In this document: positions 1-7,899 of the stretch, piece after piece
Layout: each line of letters begins with the position of its first letter
Numbering within the stretch: the first letter of the stretch is position 1
NCBI GenBank assembly: GCA_021790715.1
Contig: JAJYGK010000088.1
Span: forward strand, 1-27,150
From: Chloroflexota bacterium
GTDB taxonomy: Bacteria; Chloroflexota; Limnocylindria; Limnocylindrales; CSP1-4
Length of the DNA stretch: 27,150 nucleotides
Direction of reading: 5' to 3'
Position numbers and translations under genes: made by a program
The notes under the pieces: generated by a model
What the model was told of the DNA's origin: nothing
Seen by the model: the letters and a program-made list of their open reading frames with translations, nothing else
The model's database searches: none

Positions 1-9
1 GGCGGATCT

Positions 10-33
10 GGGAGGCGCGGACGGGAGGCGCGG
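10..33 (+). repeat. 11-bp direct repeat carrying a duplicated ribosome-binding site
   Basis: GGGAGGCGCGG occurs at 10-20 and again at 23-33, a 13-bp period, directly before the psuG ATG at 35. Each copy holds a GGGAGG Shine-Dalgarno core. The second copy (23-28) is 6 bases from the ATG and is the likely functional site; the first is too far away. The repeat looks like a small tandem duplication. Nothing else can be said of the first 34 bases, which may hold the end of an upstream gene. Confidence 0.5.
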
Positions 34-34
34 G

Positions 35-1075
35 ATGGCGGCGACGGACGGGACGAGAAGAGCCGGACACAGGGCGGCCGCGGACGCGGCACAGACGGGC
101 GCGGCCGTGGACGGCCCGGACGCACCGGACCCGGACTCGGCCGGCGTGCGCGGGTTCCTGCAGGTGTCGCCCGAGGTCGCGGACGCACTGCGCGAGGGCC
201 GCCCCGTCGTCGCGCTCGAGTCGACGCTCATCAGCCACGGGTTCCCGTACCCCGAGAACGTCGCGATCGCGCGCGACAGCGAGGCGGCGGTGCGTGCCGA
301 GGGCGCGGTGCCGGCCACGATCGCGATCCGGGACGGGCGGCTGCGGATCGGCCTGACGCCCCACGAGGTCGAGTCGCTCGCGACCGCGCCGGGAGTCGCG
401 AAGGTCGCACGGCCCACGCTCGCCGCGGCGCTGGCAGGCGGCGGCTGGGGAGCGACCACCGTGTCGGCGACGATGATCGCGGCACGGGCCGCCGGGATCC
501 GCGTCTTCGCGACCGGCGGGATCGGCGGCGTGCACCGGGGGGCCCTCGTGGGACCCGGCGCGACGTCCGGCAGCCTGGACATCTCCGCCGACCTCGACGA
601 GCTGGCGCGGACGCCGGTCGTCGTCGTGAGCGCCGGACCGAAGCTGATCCTCGACGTGGCGCTCACCGTCGAGGCGCTCGAGACCCGGGGCGTGCCGCTG
701 GTGACGATCGGGTCCGACGAAGTGCCCGGCTTCTGGGCGCGACGAAGCGGCGTGCGGTCGCCCATCGTGGCCGCGACGACGGAGGACGCGGCCCGGATCG
801 CCGCCACGCACCTGCGCCTCGCCCTCGGGACCGGCATGCTGATCTGCGCTCCGGTCCCGGCCGCCGACGAGGTGCCCCGCGAGCGGATCGAGGCGATCGT
901 CGAGCAGGCGACGGCAGAGGCCCTCTCCGGCGGGATCCACGGCGCCGCCCTCACGCCCTGGCTGCTCGCGCGGATCGCGGAACTGACGGCGGGCACCTCC
1001 GTGCGCGCGAACGAGGCGCTGATCCGGAACAACGCGCGGACGGCCGCGCGGATCGCGGCCCGGCTCGGGAGCTGA
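35..1075 (+). CDS. psuG: Pseudouridine-5'-phosphate glycosidase
   Basis: Cleaves pseudouridine 5'-phosphate to uracil and ribose 5-phosphate in pseudouridine catabolism; cytosolic. The 346-residue product carries the family landmarks: ALESTLISHG with the conserved Glu at 62, Lys123 in VAKVARP, TGGIGGVHRG around 160-169, an Asp-rich segment at 182-188, and Lys203 in SAGPKLILD, the expected Schiff-base lysine. Spacing between the Glu and the two lysines (61 and 141) is close to that of the E. coli enzyme (E31, K93, K166). Family members are about 300-310 residues; the extra 40 at the N-terminus are Ala/Asp-rich low complexity. ATG 35 has a good GGGAGG site 6 bases upstream, so it is kept, but GTG at 146 or 164 would give a family-length protein. 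No psuK kinase gene lies downstream; it could lie upstream of the window. Confidence 0.93.
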   Translation: MAATDGTRRAGHRAAADAAQTGAAVDGPDAPDPDSAGVRGFLQVSPEVADALREGRPVVALESTLISHGFPYPENVAIARDSEAAVRAEGAVPATIAIRDGRLRIGLTPHEVESLATAPGVAKVARPTLAAALAGGGWGATTVSATMIAARAAGIRVFATGGIGGVHRGALVGPGATSGSLDISADLDELARTPVVVVSAGPKLILDVALTVEALETRGVPLVTIGSDEVPGFWARRSGVRSPIVAATTEDAARIAATHLRLALGTGMLICAPVPAADEVPRERIEAIVEQATAEALSGGIHGAALTPWLLARIAELTAGTSVRANEALIRNNARTAARIAARLGS

Positions 1076-1125
1076 TCCCGCGGCCGGCTCGGAGGCCGAC
1101 CCCACGGCCGCGATCCGGTCATCCG

Positions 1126-1149
1126 GCCGTACGCACAACGATGTACGGC
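1126..1149. promoter_or_regulatory. Inverted repeat upstream of the Clp ATPase gene, candidate operator
   Basis: GCCGTAC at 1126-1132 is mirrored by GTACGGC at 1143-1149, a perfect 7-bp dyad with a 10-base centre, in the 172-base gap between psuG and the Clp ATPase gene. The arms are about 100 bases before the ATG at 1248, a usual place for an operator. It does not match the CIRCE, HAIR or CtsR sequences I know. An RNA hairpin is an alternative reading. No convincing -35/-10 pair was found next to it. Confidence 0.35.
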
Positions 1150-1247
1150 GAACGGGTGTGGCGACGGCCCGGAGACTGGGATCAGCCAGCCGTTGCCCCG
1201 CGCCCGTTGCAGGCCCGCGGGCGCGTCCACCCGGAAGGACCCCGCAC

Positions 1248-2966
1248 ATGACCGATCCCCTCGATACCAGCTCCGGGTCCGACCTCCCCGATCTCGATCC
1301 CGAACCACCCGCGAGCCTGCTGACGGCGGAGCCGCCGGTCGGCACCGTCGTCGGCGAGGTCGCCCGCATCGCGGGACGCGACGCGCTGTCGGCCGATCTC
1401 CACCGTCGCTGGACGGAGGGGCTCGACACGCTGCTCGTCGGACCCGCCGGTGCCGGCAAGCGGCAGCTGGCCCGGGACGCCGCGGCGCGCACCGGACGCG
1501 CGTCGCTGGAGGTCTCGGTCGAGGACCTGCGCCGGCTCCCCCCCGACGAGCGTGGGGCTGCGTGCGAGGCCATGGAATCGTGGCTCGCCCGGACCGGGTG
1601 CGGACTCCTCCTGGTCGACACCGACGGTCCGCCCATCCCGATCCGCGTCCCCGCGGAGACCCCCGTCATCCTCACGGCCGAAGGTGAACCCCTCGGCGTC
1701 GCGCTCGATCCGCCGCGCGACCTCGCGCGCATCGAGGTCCCGGGCGCCGGCGCGGAGGCCGCCCGCGCCGCCCTGGGGGCATGGGCGGAGGCCGCCGGTC
1801 ACCCGGAGACCGCCCCGGATGCCCTCGACGCGGCCGTCCGCCTGGCGCAGCGATTCGCGGTGCCGGGCGCCCTGCCGGGGGCGGCCGTCGCGCTCGTCCG
1901 GGCCGCGGCGCACCCGGATGGATCCACCGTCGATGTCGAGGCGGTCGAGCGTGCGCTCGCCCGGGTCGCCGCGCTGCCGCTCGCCCTGGTCTCGGGCGGC
2001 GAACGGGATCGGCTCAACTCGCTGGAGGAGCGGCTGCACCGGCGGATCGTCGGACAGCGGGAGGCGATCTCCTCGGTCGTCCGCGCCATCCGCAGGCGGT
2101 CCGTGCGGCTCGGCCGCCTGTCGCGCCCGCAGGGCGTCTTCCTGTTCGTGGGTCCCACCGGCGTCGGCAAGACCGAGCTCGCCCGCGCGCTCGCCTGCGA
2201 GGTCTTCGGCGGCGAGCAGGCGCTGGTGCGCTTCGACTGTGCGGAATACCAGCGCGAGCACGAGGTGGCGCGACTGATCGGAGCACCTCCCGGCTACGTG
2301 GGCCACGAGCGGCCGGGTCGCCTGATCACCGAGCTCCAGCGCGAAACGGATGTCGTCCTCCTCTTCGACGAGATCGAGAAGGCGCACTGGGCCGTCCACG
2401 ACTTCCTCCTCGGCGCCCTGGACTCGGGCGTGGTCTACGGGACCAGGGGCGAGAAGGCCGTGCTCTGGAACACGATCGTCGTGATGACGTCGAACCTCGG
2501 ATCGCGGGCGGCCGACCACCTCCGCCGGCCGCTCGGGTTCGGGGCCGAGGAGCCGGCCGGCGACGAGCGGGAGCTGGCGATCCGCCGGCTGCGCGACGCC
2601 ACGATCCGCGACGCGTTCCGGCCCGAGTTCGTGAACCGCCTCGACGGCATCGTCCACTTCGACCCGCTGGGCAGGGAAGAGCTCGACGCGATCCTGTCGG
2701 TCAAGCTCGACGCGCTGGCACGCGACTGGCTCGAACGCTACCGGATCGGGTTCGACCTCGGCCCGCGGATGCGCGAACGCATCGTCGACGACGCGGTCCG
2801 GTCGTTCGGCGCGGGGCGATCGATCGAGCGGTCGCTCGACCGGCTGGTCTACGATCGGCTGGCCGACGCACTGCTCGACGACGGCTACGAGCCGCTGACC
2901 CGGTATCGTCTCGAGCTCGCGGAGGACGAGCCGGTGCTCGAGCGGACGGCGGTGCAGGCGGCGTGA
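1248..2966 (+). CDS. Compact Clp-type (ClpA/ClpC-like) AAA+ ATPase without N-domain
   Basis: Protein unfoldase of the Clp/Hsp100 class, cytosolic, 572 residues from ATG 1248, which has GGAAGGA 8 bases upstream (an in-frame GTG at 1158 lacks such a site). Domain order: a short linker; a reduced first AAA module (Walker A GPAGAGKR ending at Lys71, Walker-B-like LLLVDTDG at about 130 without the usual Glu); and a full second module. The latter has Walker A GPTGVGKT at about 302-309, pore loop GYVG at 349-352, Walker B LLFDEIEKAH at 371-380, sensor SNLGS, and arginine finger FRPEFVNRLD. There is no ClpN repeat domain and no room for an M-domain coiled coil; ClpA, ClpB and ClpC are 750-860 residues. 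PLGFG (LGF at 429-431) sits where ClpA has IGL and ClpC has VGF, the ClpP-docking loop, so ClpP partnership is inferred. The sensor-2 motif reads GAGRS rather than GARP. Confidence 0.85.
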   Translation: MTDPLDTSSGSDLPDLDPEPPASLLTAEPPVGTVVGEVARIAGRDALSADLHRRWTEGLDTLLVGPAGAGKRQLARDAAARTGRASLEVSVEDLRRLPPDERGAACEAMESWLARTGCGLLLVDTDGPPIPIRVPAETPVILTAEGEPLGVALDPPRDLARIEVPGAGAEAARAALGAWAEAAGHPETAPDALDAAVRLAQRFAVPGALPGAAVALVRAAAHPDGSTVDVEAVERALARVAALPLALVSGGERDRLNSLEERLHRRIVGQREAISSVVRAIRRRSVRLGRLSRPQGVFLFVGPTGVGKTELARALACEVFGGEQALVRFDCAEYQREHEVARLIGAPPGYVGHERPGRLITELQRETDVVLLFDEIEKAHWAVHDFLLGALDSGVVYGTRGEKAVLWNTIVVMTSNLGSRAADHLRRPLGFGAEEPAGDERELAIRRLRDATIRDAFRPEFVNRLDGIVHFDPLGREELDAILSVKLDALARDWLERYRIGFDLGPRMRERIVDDAVRSFGAGRSIERSLDRLVYDRLADALLDDGYEPLTRYRLELAEDEPVLERTAVQAA

Positions 2967-2971
2967 CCGCA

Positions 2972-3038
2972 CGGGACCGGGGCACGGCGGCCGATCGGCG
3001 GACGCCGGGAACGGTCCCGCCGCACGGGCGAGAGCCCG
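2972..3038 (+). other. Hairpin-forming stretch after the Clp ATPase gene
   Basis: CGGGACCG (2972-2979) pairs with CGGTCCCG (3012-3019), and a second stem CGGGC-GAGA-GCCCG (3025-3038) has a GNRA-type loop. Together they could form a terminator-like or 3'-stabilising structure just after the stop at 2966. No T-run follows, so a classical intrinsic terminator is not shown. The surrounding gap to the sigma-factor gene shows no other signal. Confidence 0.25.
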
Positions 3039-3190
3039 GGGTCGAAGGCGCCTGATCCTCACGCCGCCGGGCACGAGCGGTCATCATGCCGGCATCACGT
3101 CGGCCGTCGGAGCCGGAGCAGCGGAGCCGGTCCGGCATTCCGGATCAGCGGCGACCGGCGCGGACGGACGGCACGGAACCCGAGGTGAGG

Positions 3191-4000
3191 ATGGGGGAAG
3201 CGCGCAGAGGCATCGACGAACCGCGCGGCCCGGACTCCCGGGAGGGCGCGGCGGGGCCATCCGGCGGAAGGGCCGGAAGCGGCGCCGCGGACCTCCCGGG
3301 CGCAGGCGGTGCGCCCGGGACTCCGGACGCCCCGGAGGCCTCCGGCACGTCCGGCCCGGATGGTGGGTCCGGGGCGTCACGCCCGCCCGATCCGCTCGTT
3401 CCTACTGCTGATGGCGACACTGCCGATGGCGACACGATCGATGCGCTGGTGGCCCGGGCGATCCACGGCGATGCGGAAGCGTTCGCCGGGCTCTACGACG
3501 AGTTCGCGCCGCGCGTGTACCGGTACGTCGCGTTCCGGGTCCGCGAACGGGCGGACGCCGAGGACCTCGTGCAGCGGGTGTTCCTCAAGGTGATCGAGGC
3601 ACTGCCCCGCTACGAGCAGCGCGGGACCCCCTTCTCGGCCTGGCTCTTCCGGCTGGCCCACAACGCCCTGGTCGATTTCGCCAGGACCGGCCGGGACCAC
3701 GCCACGCTGGAGGCCGCCGCCGAGCATCGCGCCGACGCGCCGGATCCCTCCGAGGTCGCCGCCCGGTCGGCCGACGCCGCCGCGCTGGAGCGGGCGATCC
3801 GGACGCTGACTCCCGACCAGCAGGCGGTCCTCGCGTGCCGGTTCTACGCCGGCCTGTCGGTGGCCGAGACGGCCCGGGTGCTCGGTCGACGCGAGATCGC
3901 GGTCCGGTCCCTCCAGTTCCGGGCCCTGGCGACGCTCCGCCGCCGGCTCGGCGTGGCCGCGGATCTGCCGGACGGCTCGCTCGAGGAGTGGGCACGGTGA
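3191..4000 (+). CDS. ECF-type RNA polymerase sigma factor
   Basis: Directs RNA polymerase to a specific promoter set. From ATG 3191 the product is 269 residues. Residues 1-80 are Gly/Pro/Ala-rich low complexity. Sigma region 2 spans about 84-166 (AFAGLYDEFAPRVYRYV, RADAEDLVQRVFLKVI, FSAWLFRLAHNALVDFAR). Region 4 spans about 196-250 (LTPDQQAVLACRFYAGLS, then an ETARVLGRREIAVRSLQFRAL helix-turn-helix). The family is usually 170-200 residues, so the N-terminal tail is extra. The start is uncertain: ATG 3086 is in frame but has no ribosome site, 3191 has GAGG 5 bases ahead, and GTG 3449 would leave only the folded domains. Its TGA overlaps the GTG of the next gene by 4 bases, the usual layout of a sigma/anti-sigma pair, and it probably activates this operon. 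Confidence 0.88.
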   Translation: MGEARRGIDEPRGPDSREGAAGPSGGRAGSGAADLPGAGGAPGTPDAPEASGTSGPDGGSGASRPPDPLVPTADGDTADGDTIDALVARAIHGDAEAFAGLYDEFAPRVYRYVAFRVRERADAEDLVQRVFLKVIEALPRYEQRGTPFSAWLFRLAHNALVDFARTGRDHATLEAAAEHRADAPDPSEVAARSADAAALERAIRTLTPDQQAVLACRFYAGLSVAETARVLGRREIAVRSLQFRALATLRRRLGVAADLPDGSLEEWAR

Positions 4001-4902
4001 GCGGCGTGGACGGTCTCCTGCACCGCGCGCTCGGGTTGGCACATGCCTCGGCGGCCCGGCTGGGAATGGCCGCCGGCCGCGCCCCTGCTCCCGGGCCGGA
4101 CGCGGCGGCGGGCGACGACGCCGACACGCTCGTCGACGTCCTGCGGCGGCATGCGCAGGCGAGCGCGTCCGCGGATCCCCCGGCGCTCGACCGGATACGA
4201 TCGCACGTCCTCGGCTCGTTCGCGGCCGCCCAGTCGGGACGAGCCGCGGCGCCCGCGCGATCCCCGGTCCGCGTGCGGGCCGCGGTGCTGCTCGCCGTCG
4301 CGGTACTGCTGGTCGTCTCCGGCGGCGCCCTGGCCGCGAGCGCGCCGGGCGGACCGCTCTATGCGACCCGCATCGACATCGAGTCGCTGACCCTGCCCAA
4401 CGCCGGAACCCCGGCGTGGTACCGCGCCGAGATCGGACGGCTCGGCGACCGCGTCGACGAGGTCCAGTCGGCCGTGCGGAGCGACAACCCCGCCGCCGTC
4501 GAGGCCGCGGCGGGCGCGTACCAGTCGATCCTGGCCCAGACCCTCGATCAGCCGGCGACCTCCCCCGGGGACATCCCGCCGGGACTGACTCGCGCGCTCG
4601 ATCAGCACGCGGACCTGATGCAGTCGCTCATCCCGCGCGCCCCGGCCCCGGCGCAGGCGGCCCTGCGGACCGCCCTGGGGCATCTCAAGCAGGCCGTCGC
4701 CGCGGTCGGCCAGCGGAACGGGTCGGCGGGCGAGGGCAGCGGCAAGGGGTCGGGGCCTGCGGCGACGGCCCACCCGGGGCGCGCGGGGACTCCGCCCGCC
4801 AAGGGCAGGAGCCAGGCGTCCGAGCCGGCGGGGCGCTCGACCCAGGGCGGCCGGTCGCATGGCGAGCCCACGCCGAGCCCGAGCCCCACCGCGCGTCCCT
4901 GA
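3997..4902 (+). CDS. Membrane protein coupled to the sigma factor; probable anti-sigma factor (DUF5667-like)
   Basis: Starts at GTG 3997, overlapping the sigma-factor stop as GTGA; 301 residues. The cytoplasmic N-terminus (1-90) includes DADTLVDVLRRH and a helix at 60-80. One membrane segment lies at about 92-114 (AAVLLAVAVLLVVSGGALAA), followed by GGPLYATRIDIESLTL and a long helical outer domain with DRVDEVQSAV, then a Ser/Pro/Gly-rich tail from about 235. The GGPLYATRI... helix segment after a single membrane span resembles DUF5667 proteins, commonly encoded beside ECF sigma factors in Actinobacteria and Chloroflexi. By position and topology it probably holds the sigma factor at the membrane and releases it on an envelope signal. 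No zinc-binding HxxxCxxC anti-sigma motif is visible, so direct sigma binding is inference from context. Confidence 0.7.
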   Translation: MSGVDGLLHRALGLAHASAARLGMAAGRAPAPGPDAAAGDDADTLVDVLRRHAQASASADPPALDRIRSHVLGSFAAAQSGRAAAPARSPVRVRAAVLLAVAVLLVVSGGALAASAPGGPLYATRIDIESLTLPNAGTPAWYRAEIGRLGDRVDEVQSAVRSDNPAAVEAAAGAYQSILAQTLDQPATSPGDIPPGLTRALDQHADLMQSLIPRAPAPAQAALRTALGHLKQAVAAVGQRNGSAGEGSGKGSGPAATAHPGRAGTPPAKGRSQASEPAGRSTQGGRSHGEPTPSPSPTARP

Positions 4903-4997
4903 CCGCATCGCGCGTCCTGATCGCCACGCGCAGGTCGTCCGCCGCCGAGCGCCACGCCGCGACCCGTGCCACGATGGGCAGGGAGGACGCGGTGACC

Positions 4998-5954
4998 ATG
5001 GAAGAGCGGCGCCGGGACGACGGCGCGCGGGGCGGGCAGCAGACGCAGGGCGGGACTCCCGTCCCGGGCCGGGTCGCGGAGACCCTGCGCGCCGCGGGGC
5101 GCGTCGTGGCGGGAGGAGCGGTCGCCGGCGCGGAGGATGTCGCCGGCACGCTCGCCCACGCCGGCGAGCGCATCGCCGATCTCGGCGAGCCGGTCGTCAC
5201 CCGCGTCGTCCCGCTCGTCGGGAAGGTCCCTCCCCTCGTCCGCCGCGCGAGACCGGTGCGGGCGGCGCGGCGGCGCTGGAAGGAGCGACGGCCGATCCGG
5301 CATCGCCACCTGCTCGTCCCGCCGACGCGGCCGCTGCCGAACCTCTTCGACCTGCACCCCGAGGCTCGCCGCGCACCGATCCGCGAGATGGGGCTCCGCG
5401 AGATCGCGGTGGCCGAGATCGTGGGAACGGCGGTCGAGGGATCGGCCCAGCGCGGCTCGGATTTCCTGCCGCTGCCACGGCTCCGGACGGCGAACTGGCG
5501 GGGCCGCTGGCAGCGCATCCTGGCCGCCAACCGCGAGATGCGGATCCTGCCGCCGATCGACGTGCTGCACGCGGCGGGCGGCTACTGGGTGCTGGACGGG
5601 CACAACCGGGTGGCCGCGGCCCGGGTGCTCGGGCAGGTGGCGATCGATGCCGCGGTCTCCGCCGTGCGGCTCCCCGGCGAGGACGTGGAGCGGCCCGACC
5701 AGGAGGGACTCGCGGCGATGCTCGCCGATGGCGGCGGCCTGCGCGCCGCCGGCGCCGGTCGTCTGAGCCCCGGCGCGACGCTGCCGGCCGGGCATCCCGG
5801 CCCACCCCGTGCGCGCAGGGCCGACGACGCACGGGCCTCCGCCCCGGAGCCCGACGCGACGACGCCTCCCGCTGCGCCGGATCCCGACCCGGACGCCGAC
5901 GGGACGGACGAGCCCCCGTCCGCGGCCGGCGAACCGGCCGCCGGCGACTCGTGA
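4998..5954 (+). CDS. ParB/sulfiredoxin-fold nuclease-like domain protein
   Basis: 318 residues from ATG 4998; GGGAGGA lies 10 bases upstream, and GTG 4992 is an in-frame alternative with tighter spacing. Residues 1-115 are Ala/Arg-rich with no recognised domain. The region around 125-225 carries the ParB N-terminal signature: an REMGLREIAVAEI helix, then LPPIDVLHAAGGYWVLDGHNRVAAARVLGQ, with DGHNRVAAAR at 200-209 matching the phosphate-binding GxHR box. The C-terminus from about 245 is Pro/Asp/Ala-rich and disordered. There is no helix-turn-helix and no parA beside it, so chromosome partitioning is unlikely; stand-alone members are often of unknown function. It lies 95 bases after the anti-sigma gene and overlaps the next gene by 4 bases (GTGA), so it shares a transcript with the phosphoesterase and MFS genes. 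Confidence 0.72.
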   Translation: MEERRRDDGARGGQQTQGGTPVPGRVAETLRAAGRVVAGGAVAGAEDVAGTLAHAGERIADLGEPVVTRVVPLVGKVPPLVRRARPVRAARRRWKERRPIRHRHLLVPPTRPLPNLFDLHPEARRAPIREMGLREIAVAEIVGTAVEGSAQRGSDFLPLPRLRTANWRGRWQRILAANREMRILPPIDVLHAAGGYWVLDGHNRVAAARVLGQVAIDAAVSAVRLPGEDVERPDQEGLAAMLADGGGLRAAGAGRLSPGATLPAGHPGPPRARRADDARASAPEPDATTPPAAPDPDPDADGTDEPPSAAGEPAAGDS

Positions 5955-6625
5955 CGCGGCGACTGCGGGTGACCTGGCCCGACTCACGTCCCTTCGAGGC
6001 CCACCCCGATCCGTTCCGCGTCCTCGCCGCCTCGGACGAGCCCGATCGCTTCCTGGACGACGAGCGGAACCGCGCCGCGCTCGGGCACGTGGACCTGGTC
6101 GTGGGATGCGGCGACCTCGCCCCGGAACGCATCGGCTTCCTCGGGGACGCGTTCGGCGCCCCGGTCATCTTCGTCCGCGGCAATCACGACCGCGGCGGGG
6201 CATGGCGCGATCCCGCGCACGTCCCGGTCCCCTCGTCGGGTACCGACACCCGGTCGTTCCGCCCGTTCCCGCTCCTCGCGCTGCCGTGGCCGGGTCGCGA
6301 GTCCGACGCGGCGCGCCGCAGCGACGGCACGGGGTGGACGCAGGTCGTGACGGCGGCCGGTCCCTGGCTGCTGCGGCCGCCCGCCCCGTCGATCGTGGTC
6401 AGCCACGCCCCGCCGCTCGGCGCCAACGACAACCCGGCCGACCCATACCACCGCGGCTTCGCGGCCTATCGCTTCGTGCTCGATCGGCTGCGGCCCCCGC
6501 TCTGGCTCCACGGCCACGCGGCGCTGGCCGCCGCATCCGGCTGGCACTGCCGGCACGGCGCCACCACCCTGGTCAACGTGACGGGCTCCGTCCTCGTCGA
6601 GATCGTCCCGCCGGCGCGCCCGTGA
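5951..6625 (+). CDS. Calcineurin-like metallophosphoesterase, partly degenerate active site
   Basis: 224 residues from GTG 5951, coupled by GTGA overlap to the ParB-fold gene. Metallophosphoesterase motifs appear in order: VLAASDEPD (Asp29), VVGCGDL (GD, 54-55), FVRGNHDRGG (GNHD, 77-80), IVVSHAPPLGAND (His152) and LWLHGHAAL (187-192). The first motif should read DxH but has Asp-Glu-Pro, and the last should read GHxH but has GHA, so two metal ligands are replaced. GNHD and the SHAPP histidine are intact. The family hydrolyses phosphomono- or diesters with a two-metal centre; this member may bind one metal, use an unusual ligand set, or act as a non-catalytic binder. No signal peptide is visible, so it is probably cytosolic. 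The substrate cannot be told from the sequence. Confidence 0.78.
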   Translation: MTRRLRVTWPDSRPFEAHPDPFRVLAASDEPDRFLDDERNRAALGHVDLVVGCGDLAPERIGFLGDAFGAPVIFVRGNHDRGGAWRDPAHVPVPSSGTDTRSFRPFPLLALPWPGRESDAARRSDGTGWTQVVTAAGPWLLRPPAPSIVVSHAPPLGANDNPADPYHRGFAAYRFVLDRLRPPLWLHGHAALAAASGWHCRHGATTLVNVTGSVLVEIVPPARP

Positions 6626-7899
6626 CCGGAGGTCGTCGCGCGCGCTGGCAGGAGCTGCGGGGCAACCGCAACATCACGATCATCATCGTGGCGCGCTTCT
6701 TCATGAGCGCTGCCCGCTCGCTCGCCGGCGTCGTGACGCCGGTCTACCTGGCACTCATCGGGTTCAATGCGTTCCAGCTCGGGGAGCTGGCCGTGGCCGT
6801 CGGCATCGCGACAGCCATCCTCTCGACCGCGATCGGGCTGACCTCGGACCGGGCCGGTCGCAAGCCCTTCCTGGTCGTCGTGCCGCTCTTCGCCGCGGTG
6901 GCCGGCGTGGTCTTCGCGTTCTCCCGCTCGCCCCTCGTGCTGCTCGCCGCGGCCTCCGTCGGCAGCTTCGGCCGGGGATCCGGCGCAGGCGCAGGAGCGG
7001 TCGGCCCCTACCAGCCGGCGGAACAGGCGCTCGTGAGCGAGACGACGGCGCCGGCCAGGCGCAACATCGCCTTCGGCCGGCTCGCCTTCGCGTCGAGCGT
7101 GGGCGCGCTGGTCGGCGGCCTGCTCGCCGGGCTGGCCGGACGCACGCCCACCGGGGAGGCGGCGGTCGCGGCGTTCCGACTGCCCTTCCTCGTGACGGCG
7201 ATGCTCGCGACGGTCGCCGGGCTGCTCGCCCTCGCGCTGCGGGAGCCGCCGCGTCCCCCGGCGCCGCCGGGTGCCGGAAGGAGGCCCACGCTCCCGCGAC
7301 GGTCGATGCCGCTGCTGCTGCGCCTGTGGGCGACCAACAGCGTGAACGGGCTCGCCGTGGGGATGTTCGGCCCGTTCGTGACCTACTGGTTCTTCCGCCG
7401 CTACGGCGTGGGTCCCGCGCAGATCGGGATCCTGTTCGCGGTGATCAACGCCGCCACCGCGGTGTCGACGCTGTCGGCTGCCGGCCTGGCACGCCGCTGG
7501 GGGCTCGTCCGCACGGTCACCGCCGTGCGGATCGTGCAGGCCGTGCTGCTCGTGCCGATGGTTCTCGCGCCGTCGTTCGTGGTGGCCGGCGCGATCTACC
7601 TCGTGCGGATGGTCGTCCAGCGGATCGGGATGCCGCTCCGCCAGTCGTACGTCGTCGCGATGGCGGACCCGGGCGAACGGGCGGCCGTGGGCGCCCTGTC
7701 GAACCTGCCGAGCCAGGCCACCATGGCGGTGGCGCCGGTCGTCGCGGGCTACCTGTTCGACGAGGTCAGCCTGACGCTGCCGTTCCTGATCGCGGGGGCG
7801 CTCCAGTTCATCAACGCGGCGATGTACTGGGGGTTCTTCCACGACATGCCGCCGGAGGAGGAGATCGCAGCACGGGCGACCCCCCGGCCGGAGACCTAG
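6622..7899 (+). CDS. Major facilitator superfamily transporter
   Basis: 425 residues from GTG 6622, overlapping the phosphoesterase stop by 4 bases. About 12 hydrophobic segments are visible in two blocks joined by a Pro/Arg-rich cytoplasmic loop around residues 210-230 (PPRPPAPPGAGRRP). The MFS loop signature is GLTSDRAGRKPF, between segments 2 and 3. Later segments include LFAVINAATAVSTLSAAGLARRW and PFLIAGALQFINAAMYWGFF. Inner-membrane secondary transporter, probably proton-coupled export of a small molecule; the substrate is unknown. The stop TAG at 7897-7899 lies in the same CTAG tetranucleotide as the stop of the converging gene on the other strand. Confidence 0.88.
   Translation: MTGGRRARWQELRGNRNITIIIVARFFMSAARSLAGVVTPVYLALIGFNAFQLGELAVAVGIATAILSTAIGLTSDRAGRKPFLVVVPLFAAVAGVVFAFSRSPLVLLAAASVGSFGRGSGAGAGAVGPYQPAEQALVSETTAPARRNIAFGRLAFASSVGALVGGLLAGLAGRTPTGEAAVAAFRLPFLVTAMLATVAGLLALALREPPRPPAPPGAGRRPTLPRRSMPLLLRLWATNSVNGLAVGMFGPFVTYWFFRRYGVGPAQIGILFAVINAATAVSTLSAAGLARRWGLVRTVTAVRIVQAVLLVPMVLAPSFVVAGAIYLVRMVVQRIGMPLRQSYVVAMADPGERAAVGALSNLPSQATMAVAPVVAGYLFDEVSLTLPFLIAGALQFINAAMYWGFFHDMPPEEEIAARATPRPET

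Noticed and set aside
1158..1247. In-frame GTG 1158 as start of the Clp ATPase
   Set aside because: The added 30 residues are Arg/Pro-rich and unrelated to Clp proteins, and ATG 1248 has a strong ribosome site at the right distance.
1182..3074. Long minus-strand open frame opposite the Clp ATPase
   Set aside because: Composition is Arg/Asp/Val-rich shadow sequence; the plus strand carries all AAA+ motifs.
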